Positions 54,447 to 64,000 of a DNA stretch of 64,000 nucleotides are shown here, piece after piece. The stretch lies in assembly GCA_016124535.1 (NCBI GenBank), contig WGNK01000020.1:1-64000 (forward strand), written 5' to 3'. This DNA comes from Azospirillum sp. (lineage in GTDB: Bacteria > Pseudomonadota > Alphaproteobacteria > Azospirillales > Azospirillaceae). How positions within the stretch are numbered: position 1 is the first letter of the stretch; every line of letters starts with the position of its first letter. The notes under the pieces were generated by a model that was given only the letters and a program-made list of their open reading frames with translations, made no database searches and was not told the origin of the DNA. Made by a program: the position numbers and the translations under genes.

Positions 54447-54477
54447 GGTTTCCCCGGAACCCCCGTTTCTCGGAACC
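54447..54477 (+). repeat. Tandem hairpin-forming repeat between permease and binding protein
   Basis: Two related units follow each other: GGTTTCCCCGGAACC (54447-54461), which can fold on itself with one bulge, and GTTTCTCGGAACC (54465-54477). They lie just after the permease stop in a 110-bp gap. Such elements may stabilise the permease 3' end or help set higher expression of the binding protein. Confidence 0.4.
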
Positions 54478-54551
54478 TTCGACCAAACAGAGCCTGATCC
54501 GGTCGCAGAACGAACCGGACACCACAAACCACCAGGGATGAGGAAGCCACC

Positions 54552-55484
54552 ATGACACGACATCAAGCAATTCTGGCCGCAGCGTTGGGCTTGGCGGCGG
54601 CGGTCCCGGCAGAGGCGGCATCGCTCGACGCGGTCGGCCTGTCGCTGGGCAATATGGGCAACCCGTTCTTCGTCCAGATCGCCCGCGGCGCCGAGGCCAA
54701 GGCCAAGGAATTGGGCGGCGCCAAGGTTCAGGTCACCGCGCTGTCGGCCGACTACGACCTCAACAAACAGTATTCCCAGATCGAGAATTTCATCGCGTCG
54801 GGGGCCAATCTGATCGTGCTCAATGCCGCCGATCCCAAAGCGATCGAACCGGCGGTACGACGGGCTCAGGCGGCCGGCGTGGTGATCCTGGCGGTCGATG
54901 TCGGGGCGGCCGGCGCCGATGCCACCGTCATGACCGACAATGGCGAGGCCGGACAGCTGGCCTGCCAGTACATCGTCGACAAGCTCAAGGGCAAGGGCAA
55001 GGTGGTGATCATGAACGGCCCGCCGGTGTCCTCGGTGGTCGACCGGGTCGCGGGCTGCAAGGCGGCGCTGGCCAAGGCGCCGGGCATCACGGTGCTGTCC
55101 GACAGCCAGAACGGCAAAGGCACCCGCGAGGGCGGGCTGGAGGTCATGATCGGCCTGCTCACCGCCTTCGACCAGATCGACGCGGTATTTACCATCAACG
55201 ATCCCCAGGCGATCGGCGCCGATCTCGCGGCCAAGCAGCTGGGCCGCACCGAGCTGTTCATCACTTCGGTCGATGGCGCCCCGGACATCGAGGCGGCGCT
55301 GAAGAGCGATACCTTGATCGAGGCCTCGGCCGCCCAGGATCCCCACGCCATGGCGTCCAAGGCGATCGAGATCGGCTACGACATCCTGCAGGGTGCCAAG
55401 CCGGCCAAGACCACGGTGCTGATCCCGGCCAAGCTGGTCACGCGCGACAATGTCGGCCAGTACAAAGGCTGGCAGGCGAAATAG
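54552..55484 (+). CDS. frcB: Periplasmic sugar-binding protein, FrcB/RbsB type
   Basis: This 310-residue protein has a signal peptide ending near AVPAEAA and the Peripla_BP_4 pattern: LSLGNMGNPFFVQIARGAE, NFIASGANLIVLNAADPKAI, VAGCKAALAKAP and FTINDPQAIGADLAAKQ. It supplies sugar to the FrcA/FrcC importer. The kinase gene starts 49 bp later. Confidence 0.92.
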   Translation: MTRHQAILAAALGLAAAVPAEAASLDAVGLSLGNMGNPFFVQIARGAEAKAKELGGAKVQVTALSADYDLNKQYSQIENFIASGANLIVLNAADPKAIEPAVRRAQAAGVVILAVDVGAAGADATVMTDNGEAGQLACQYIVDKLKGKGKVVIMNGPPVSSVVDRVAGCKAALAKAPGITVLSDSQNGKGTREGGLEVMIGLLTAFDQIDAVFTINDPQAIGADLAAKQLGRTELFITSVDGAPDIEAALKSDTLIEASAAQDPHAMASKAIEIGYDILQGAKPAKTTVLIPAKLVTRDNVGQYKGWQAK

Positions 55485-55533
55485 CCGGCTTCCATTACAT
55501 CATCCGCAGCACGGCAGCAGGGACGCCCCGACC

Positions 55534-56556
55534 ATGGCCAGAGTGATCTGTCTTGGCGAAGTGTTGATCGATTTCGTCGCCACGGTCGGCGGCGTGACCC
55601 TGGCCGAGGCGCCGGCCTTCGAAAAGGCGCCGGGCGGTGCGCCGGCCAATGTCGCGGTCGGCCTGGCGCGGCTGGGCATCCCGAGTGCCTTCATGGGCAT
55701 GGTCGGCGATGACCCCTTCGGCCATTTCCTCGCCGGGACTCTGGCCGCCGCCGGGGTAGAGATCGGCGCGCTACGCTTCACCGCGGCGGCGCGCACCGGT
55801 CTTGCCTTCGTCTCGTTGCGTCGCGACGGCGAGCGCGATTTCATGTTCTACCGCCACCCCGCGGCCGATATGCTGCTGGCGCCGCCGGATATCGACGAAG
55901 CGGCCATCCGCGGCGCCGAGCTGCTCCATTTCGGGACCATCGGCCTGATCGACGAACCATGCCGCAGTGCCACCCGGCACGCCGTTGCGGTGGCCAGGGC
56001 GGCGGGCCGACTGGTCTGCTGCGACCCCAACCTGCGCCTCGACCTGTGGCCGAGCGGGGCGGCCGCGCGCGCCGCGATGCTGGAGGCGATCGCCGAGGCC
56101 GACATCGTCAAACTGAGCGACGCCGAGGCCGTGTTCCTTGCCGGCAGCGACGATCCGGCGGTGGTTCGGCAGCGGCTGTGGCGGGACCGCCATCGGCTGC
56201 TGGTGGTCACGCGCGGGCCGCAGGGCTGCGGCTACCTGACCCGCGAGCAGACCGGTACGGTCGAAGGTTTCGCTGTCGTCGCCACCGATACCACCGGCGC
56301 CGGCGATGGTTTCGTCGCCGGGTTACTGTCGGGGCTGCTCGACTCCGAGGGCGGCATCGACCGGGTCCTCGGCAATCCTGAACGGCTGCGGGGTGTTTGC
56401 CGCTTCGCCAATGGGGTCGGGGCGCTGACCACCACAGTGCGGGGGGCGATTCCGGCTCTGCCGACCCGCGACCGGGTCCGGCGCTTTCTCGCCGGCCAGC
56501 CGGAAGACAGCGAAGAAACCGTTTCCGAAAAAAATCCGGGAGGAGGCCCAAAATGA
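55534..56556 (+). CDS. frcK: Fructokinase-type PfkB kinase
   Basis: This 340-residue PfkB sugar kinase probably makes fructose 6-phosphate. It has [16 protein letters not shown], the N-terminal signature [17 protein letters not shown] (about 33-49) and the C-terminal signature [18 protein letters not shown] with its catalytic Asp; [21 protein letters not shown] fits bacterial fructokinases. I use the ATG at 55534 rather than the open frame from 55450. Its TGA stop overlaps the glgC ATG by four bases, tying sugar phosphorylation to glycogen synthesis. Confidence 0.87.
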   Translation: MARVICLGEVLIDFVATVGGVTLAEAPAFEKAPGGAPANVAVGLARLGIPSAFMGMVGDDPFGHFLAGTLAAAGVEIGALRFTAAARTGLAFVSLRRDGERDFMFYRHPAADMLLAPPDIDEAAIRGAELLHFGTIGLIDEPCRSATRHAVAVARAAGRLVCCDPNLRLDLWPSGAAARAAMLEAIAEADIVKLSDAEAVFLAGSDDPAVVRQRLWRDRHRLLVVTRGPQGCGYLTREQTGTVEGFAVVATDTTGAGDGFVAGLLSGLLDSEGGIDRVLGNPERLRGVCRFANGVGALTTTVRGAIPALPTRDRVRRFLAGQPEDSEETVSEKNPGGGPK

Positions 56557-57821
56557 CCCAGCCGCAGAAATCGCCGAGGCCGCTGGCCCGCCATGCCATG
56601 GCCTATGTCCTGGCGGGCGGGCGGGGCAGCCGGCTCAAGGAACTGACCGACAAGCGCGCCAAGCCCGCGGTCTATTTCGGCGGCAAGACCCGGATCATCG
56701 ATTTCGCCTTGTCCAACGCGCTCAATTCCGGCATCCGCCGGATCAGCGTCGCCACCCAGTACAAGGCGCATAGCCTGATCCGCCACCTTCAGCGGGGCTG
56801 GACCTTCCTGCGCAGCGAACGCAACGAGAGTTTCGATATCCTGCCGGCGTCGCAGCGGGTGGCCGAGGATAAGTGGTATTTGGGTACCGCTGATGCGGTC
56901 TATCAGAACATCGACATCATTCAGAGCTACGATCCTAAATTTTTGGTCATCCTGGCCGGCGACCATGTTTACAAGATGGACTACGAGCTGATGCTGGCTC
57001 AGCATGTCGACAGCGGCGCCGATGTTACGGTTGGCTGCCTGGAGGTGCCGCGGGCCGAGGCCAGCGCCTTCGGGGTGGTTGCGGTCGATGGCGCCGATCG
57101 CATCGTCGGCTTCCTGGAAAAGCCGGCGGAACCACCGGCCCTTCCGGGCAAGCCGGATCGCTGCTTCGCCAGCATGGGCATCTATGTCTTCGAAACCGGG
57201 CTGCTATGCGACGAGTTGCGCCGGGATGCCGCCGATCTCAGGTCCAGCCACGATTTCGGCAAGGACATCATCCCGCGGCTGGTCGCGGGCGGCAAGGCGG
57301 TGGCGCACCGCTTTTCCGACAGTTGCGTCCGCAGCTCGGCCGAGACCGAGGCCTATTGGCGTGATGTCGGGACGGTGGATGCTTATTGGCAGGCCAATAT
57401 CGACCTGACCGATTTCGTTCCCGGTCTCGACCTCTATGACAAGGACTGGCCGATCTGGACCTATGCCGAGATCACGCCGCCGGCCAAGTTCATCCACAAC
57501 GATCCCGATCGCCGCGGTTCGGCGACCAGCTCGCTGGTCTCGGGCGGCTGCATTCTGTCGGGCAGCCGGGTCGACAAATCGCTGCTCTTCACCGATGTTC
57601 ACGCCCATTCGTTCAGCGAGCTGGAGCATGTCGTCGCCTTGCCCGGGGTTCGGATCAACCGTCAGGCGCGCCTGACCAAAGTGGTGATCGATCGCGGCGT
57701 GGTGATCCCGGCCGGGCTGGTGGTCGGCGACGACCCCGAGCGCGATGCCGCCCGGTTCCGTCGTACCGAGCAGGGGGTGTGCCTGATCACCCAGGCGATG
57801 ATCGACCGGCTGGCGGACTGA
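56553..57821 (+). CDS. glgC: Glucose-1-phosphate adenylyltransferase
   Basis: GlgC makes ADP-glucose, the committed step of glycogen synthesis. The ATG at 56553 overlaps the fructokinase stop and gives 422 residues. The nucleotide-binding loop [20 protein letters not shown] (about 19-38), [28 protein letters not shown] and the C-terminal left-handed helix with [10 protein letters not shown] are typical. The alphaproteobacterial class is usually activated by fructose 6-phosphate as well as pyruvate, which suits its place after fructokinase; this is inference from the family. Confidence 0.96.
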   Translation: MTQPQKSPRPLARHAMAYVLAGGRGSRLKELTDKRAKPAVYFGGKTRIIDFALSNALNSGIRRISVATQYKAHSLIRHLQRGWTFLRSERNESFDILPASQRVAEDKWYLGTADAVYQNIDIIQSYDPKFLVILAGDHVYKMDYELMLAQHVDSGADVTVGCLEVPRAEASAFGVVAVDGADRIVGFLEKPAEPPALPGKPDRCFASMGIYVFETGLLCDELRRDAADLRSSHDFGKDIIPRLVAGGKAVAHRFSDSCVRSSAETEAYWRDVGTVDAYWQANIDLTDFVPGLDLYDKDWPIWTYAEITPPAKFIHNDPDRRGSATSSLVSGGCILSGSRVDKSLLFTDVHAHSFSELEHVVALPGVRINRQARLTKVVIDRGVVIPAGLVVGDDPERDAARFRRTEQGVCLITQAMIDRLAD

Positions 57822-57891
57822 GACGGCGGTATCGGGCGCGATGGCGGACCGGATTGCCGGCCAGGCGAGCGGTGCAGAGGAAAGGTAAGAG

Positions 57892-61010
<3,119 letters not shown>

Positions 61011-61023
61011 AGGAGCGGCGCCC

Positions 61024-63240
61024 GTGCCTGAGTGTCCCGTGCCTGAACTGACCGCCCAATCGGATATCGACGCGATCATGGCGGCGGCCCATGGCGATCC
61101 CTTTGCCGTGCTCGGCCTGCATCAGGGTCCCGATGGCCGGCTGGTGGTGCGTACGGTCCAGCCCGGTGCCGCCGCGGTCGCCCTGCTCGACATCGGCGGC
61201 GGGACGGTGCTGTGCGCGCTGACGCGGCGCCACCCCGACGGCTTCTTCGACGGCATCGCGACCGGACAGCAGCAGCCCTTCGCCTATCGGCTGCGCCTGA
61301 CCGCGGCCGACGGCAGCACCGCCGAAATCGACGACCCCTTTCGCTTTCCCAGCCGGCTCGGCGAACTCGACCTCCACCTGCTGGGCGAGGGCACTCATCT
61401 GGAAAGCTGGCGGCGGCTGGGCGCCCAGGCGGCCGAGATCGATGGCGTCACCGGCACCGCGTTTGCGGTCTGGGCGCCCAATGCCGGCCGGGTCGCGGTG
61501 GTCGGCGATTTCAACGGTTGGGACGGCCGCAGCCACCCGATGCGCCGCCACCCCGGCAACGGCGTGTGGGAGATTTTCCTGCCTGCGGTCGGCGCCGGCG
61601 CCCGCTACAAATACCGGATCACGACGCCGGACGGCGCGGTGCTGCCGCTGAAGGCCGATCCTTACGGGCTTGCCGCCGAGCCGCCGCCCAGGACCGCCTC
61701 GGTGGTGGCGGTGCTGCCGGCGGCGAGTGCCGCCGAGCAAGCCTGGCCGGCCCAGCGCAGCACCGCCCAGGAGCGCAGTGCGGCGATCTCGATCTACGAG
61801 GTTCATCTCGGCTCCTGGCGCCGGCACCCCGAGGACAATTCCTATCTCAGCTGGCGCGAACTGGCCGAGATCCTGGTGCCCTATGTGGTCGAACTCGGCT
61901 TCAGCCATGTCGAGTTGCTGCCGGTCAGCGAACACCCGTTCGACGGCTCCTGGGGCTACCAGCCGGTCGGATTATTCGCGCCGACCAGCCGGTTCGGCCC
62001 GCCGGAGGATTTCCGGCTGCTGGTCGAGCGCTGTCACCAGGCCGGTATCGGCGTGCTGCTCGACTGGGTGCCCGGTCATTTCCCGACCGATCCCCATGGC
62101 CTCGGGCACTTCGATGGCACCAGTCTTTACGAGCATGCCGACCCTCGCCAGGGCGAACACCGCGACTGGGGCACGCTGATCTATAATTACGGCCGCCGCG
62201 AGGTCGCCAATTTCCTGCTGAGCAATGCGCTGTTCTGGCTCGAGCAATACGGCATTGACGGCTTGCGGGTCGATGCTGTCGCCTCGATGCTCTATCTCGA
62301 CTACAGCCGCGAAGCCGGCGACTGGGTGCCCAACCGGTTCGGCGGGCGCGAAAACCTGGAGGCGGTGGATTTTCTGCGCCGCCTCAACGAGCTGGTCTAT
62401 GGCCGCTGTCCCGGCGCGATGACCGTCGCCGAGGAGTCGACCTCGTGGCCGGGGGTATCACGGCCGACCTATACCGGCGGGCTGGGCTTCGGCTTCAAAT
62501 GGAACATGGGCTGGATGCATGACAGCTTGGCCTATATGAGCCAGGACCCGGTGCATCGGCGATGGCACCACGACAAGCTGACCTTCGGTCTGCTTTATGC
62601 TTTCTCGGAAAATTTCGTGCTGCCGCTCAGCCATGACGAGGTGGTCCACGGCAAGGGTTCGCTGCTGGAAAAAATGCCCGGCGATGACTGGCAAAAATTC
62701 GCCAATCTGCGCGCCTATTTTGCCTTCATGTGGGGCTATCCCGGCAAGAAGCTGCTGTTCATGGGCTGCGAATTCGGCCAAAGACGGGAGTGGACCCATG
62801 ACGCCAGCCTCGACTGGCACTTGCTCGACGATCCACGCCATCGCGGTGTGCAGCGGCTGATCGGCGACCTCAACCGGCTTTACCGCGAGTTGCCGGCACT
62901 CCATCAGCGCGACTGCGAGGGCGACGGCTTCGAGTGGATCGATTGCAGCGACCGCGACAATTCGGTGATCGCCTGGCTGCGCAAGGGCGGGGAGGGCGCG
63001 GCACCGGTGCTGGTGGTGTGCAACTTCACCCCGGTGCCACGGGTCGGCTACCGGCTCGGCGTGCCCTGTCCCGGTTTCTGGGCCGAGTTGCTGAACAGCG
63101 ATGCCGCTGCCTATGGCGGCAGCGGCATCGGCAATCTGGGCGGACTTAGCGCCGAGGCGGTGGCAAGCCACGGCCGGCCCTATTCGCTGGCCCTGTGCCT
63201 GCCGCCGCTCGCCACCCTCTTCCTGATGCCGAGCGGCTGA
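61024..63240 (+). CDS. glgB: 1,4-alpha-glucan branching enzyme
   Basis: GlgB makes the alpha-1,6 branches of glycogen. The 738 residues start at GTG (61024). They comprise an N-terminal extension domain, CBM48 ([23 protein letters not shown]), and a GH13 barrel with [27 protein letters not shown] sequence, [18 protein letters not shown] (nucleophile Asp), [10 protein letters not shown] (acid-base Glu) and [14 protein letters not shown]. The full-length N-terminal region matches the enterobacterial class. No glgX or glgP follows. Confidence 0.96.
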   Translation: MPECPVPELTAQSDIDAIMAAAHGDPFAVLGLHQGPDGRLVVRTVQPGAAAVALLDIGGGTVLCALTRRHPDGFFDGIATGQQQPFAYRLRLTAADGSTAEIDDPFRFPSRLGELDLHLLGEGTHLESWRRLGAQAAEIDGVTGTAFAVWAPNAGRVAVVGDFNGWDGRSHPMRRHPGNGVWEIFLPAVGAGARYKYRITTPDGAVLPLKADPYGLAAEPPPRTASVVAVLPAASAAEQAWPAQRSTAQERSAAISIYEVHLGSWRRHPEDNSYLSWRELAEILVPYVVELGFSHVELLPVSEHPFDGSWGYQPVGLFAPTSRFGPPEDFRLLVERCHQAGIGVLLDWVPGHFPTDPHGLGHFDGTSLYEHADPRQGEHRDWGTLIYNYGRREVANFLLSNALFWLEQYGIDGLRVDAVASMLYLDYSREAGDWVPNRFGGRENLEAVDFLRRLNELVYGRCPGAMTVAEESTSWPGVSRPTYTGGLGFGFKWNMGWMHDSLAYMSQDPVHRRWHHDKLTFGLLYAFSENFVLPLSHDEVVHGKGSLLEKMPGDDWQKFANLRAYFAFMWGYPGKKLLFMGCEFGQRREWTHDASLDWHLLDDPRHRGVQRLIGDLNRLYRELPALHQRDCEGDGFEWIDCSDRDNSVIAWLRKGGEGAAPVLVVCNFTPVPRVGYRLGVPCPGFWAELLNSDAAAYGGSGIGNLGGLSAEAVASHGRPYSLALCLPPLATLFLMPSG

Positions 63241-63256
63241 TCGGGCAGGCCCGGAT

Positions 63257-63276
63257 ACCGCCGTCAATCAGGCGGT
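63257..63276. terminator. Hairpin between convergent glgB and dctA
   Basis: ACCGCC (63257-63262) pairs with GGCGGT (63271-63276) around an 8-nt loop. It begins 16 bp after the glgB stop and covers the dctA stop codon, so it could serve both converging transcripts. No T tract is visible. Confidence 0.4.
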
Positions 63277-64000
63277 CGGAGCCGCCGCCGGGCCGCGGGG
63301 GGCAGCGGCCTGGGCATCCTCCGCCTCGACCTCGTGCTCGACCATCACCGCTTCGGGATCGTCGGCTTCAGCGGCGGTTTCGCCGTTGAGGTGGGCACGC
63401 ATACGGGGCTCGTCCAGGGCACCCTCCCACTTGGCAACCACCACGGTGGCGACGCCGTTGCCGATCAGGTTGGTCAGTGCCCTCGCCTCCGACATGAAGC
63501 GGTCGACCCCGAGAATCAGCGCGATCGAGGCGACCGGCACGGTGCCGACCGAGGACAGGGTTGCCGCCAGCACAATGAAGCCGGAACCGGTAACCCCGGC
63601 GGCGCCCTTGGAGGTCAACAAGAGGATCGCGATCAGACCCAGCTGTTCGGCGAAGGACAGGTCGGTATTGGTCGCCTGGGCCAGGAACATGGCCGCCATG
63701 GTCAGATAGATGCAGGTCCCGTCCAGGTTGAACGAATAGCCGGTCGGGATCACCAGGCCGACCACCGACTTGTCGCAGCCCAGATTCTCCATCTTGGCCA
63801 GCATCCGCGGCAGCACCGATTCCGAAGAGCTGGTGCCGAGCACGATCAACAGCTCTTCCTTGATGTAGCTGATGAACTTCAGAATGCTGAAGCCGCTCAG
63901 CGCCGCGACGGTACCCAGACCGACGAAAATGAAAATCAGGCAGGTGGCGTAGACGCTGGCCATCAGCGAGCCCAGCGACAACAGGGTGCCGACGCCGTAT
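63268..64000 (-). CDS. dctA: C4-dicarboxylate:cation symporter DctA, 5' end outside the window
   Basis: DctA imports succinate, fumarate and malate. Only the C-terminal 243 or so residues of about 440 are inside the window; the frame is open through base 63999 on the minus strand. Family blocks are [46 protein letters not shown] sequence (serine-rich hairpin and transport motif), and [21 protein letters not shown]. The cytoplasmic tail (from about [14 protein letters not shown]) is acidic and longer than usual. A TTG or ATG near 63980 is an internal codon. Confidence 0.95.
   Translation of the reverse strand, partial: YGVGTLLSLGSLMASVYATCLIFIFVGLGTVAALSGFSILKFISYIKEELLIVLGTSSSESVLPRMLAKMENLGCDKSVVGLVIPTGYSFNLDGTCIYLTMAAMFLAQATNTDLSFAEQLGLIAILLLTSKGAAGVTGSGFIVLAATLSSVGTVPVASIALILGVDRFMSEARALTNLIGNGVATVVVAKWEGALDEPRMRAHLNGETAAEADDPEAVMVEHEVEAEDAQAAAPRGPAAAPTA

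Overview
The window is about 64 kb of GC-rich DNA from an alphaproteobacterium, most likely a member of the Rhodospirillales or a close relative. This placement rests on gene order and protein character: tuf joined to an S10-spc-alpha ribosomal supercluster that lacks rpsD and rpmJ, an alpha subunit starting [15 protein letters not shown], the cell-wall/replication run rlpA-dacC-tmk-holB-metG, and a Frc-type fructose transporter with a ROK regulator. The species cannot be fixed from the sequence alone. I saw no insertion sequence, integrase, CRISPR array, rRNA or tRNA gene.

Layout. (1) 1-15.0 kb, plus strand: 3' part of tuf, then rpsJ-rplC-D-W-B-rpsS-rplV-rpsC-rplP-rpmC-rpsQ-rplN-X-E-rpsN-H-rplF-R-rpsE-rpmD-rplO-secY-adk, then a second unit rpsM-rpsK-rpoA-rplQ behind its own near-perfect sigma70 promoter. 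(2) 15.1-19 kb: a DedA/YqaA-like membrane protein, then a locus I do not recognise: two divergent paralogues of a new-looking protein family with a Cro/CI-type repressor gene between them on the other strand. (3) 19-25.8 kb: an AcrAB-type RND efflux pair (minus), an unknown exported protein, and a DUF218/YdcF membrane protein. (4) 25.9-31.5 kb: rlpA lipoprotein, D,D-carboxypeptidase, tmk, holB, metG. (5) 31.5-32.8 kb: an AT-rich junction and a secreted DUF3344-like protein with a cysteine cluster. (6) 32.9-45.7 kb: a hexuronate/unsaturated uronate catabolic region. The leftward arm is uxaC, gntR, dctP-Q-M (TRAP importer), uxuB, kduI, kduD, kdgF; the rightward arm is uxaA-kdgK-uxuA. (7) 45.8-48.2 kb: a MAPEG-SDR-cupin-TetR operon with a palindrome in its promoter. 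(8) 48.3-49.9 kb: an orphan sugar-binding protein (minus). (9) 50.5-63.2 kb: ROK regulator, sugar ABC transporter (ATPase, permease, binding protein), fructokinase, then glgC-glgA-pgm-glgB with no large gap. (10) 63.3 kb to the end: a convergent, partial dctA.

How the genes work together. The uronate region can import uronates by TRAP transport. It can convert unsaturated uronate products (KdgF, KduI, KduD) and hexuronates (UxaC, UxuB, UxuA/UxaA) to 2-keto-3-deoxygluconate, which KdgK phosphorylates; KDPG aldolase is not in the window. The fructose region imports and phosphorylates fructose, and fructokinase overlaps glgC by four bases, so sugar uptake and glycogen synthesis appear to share a transcript.

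The parts most worth following are the paralogue/repressor locus at 15.9-18.9 kb, the palindrome-rich region at 49.9-50.5 kb, the TetR operator at 45.74 kb, and the secreted cysteine-cluster protein at 31.9 kb.
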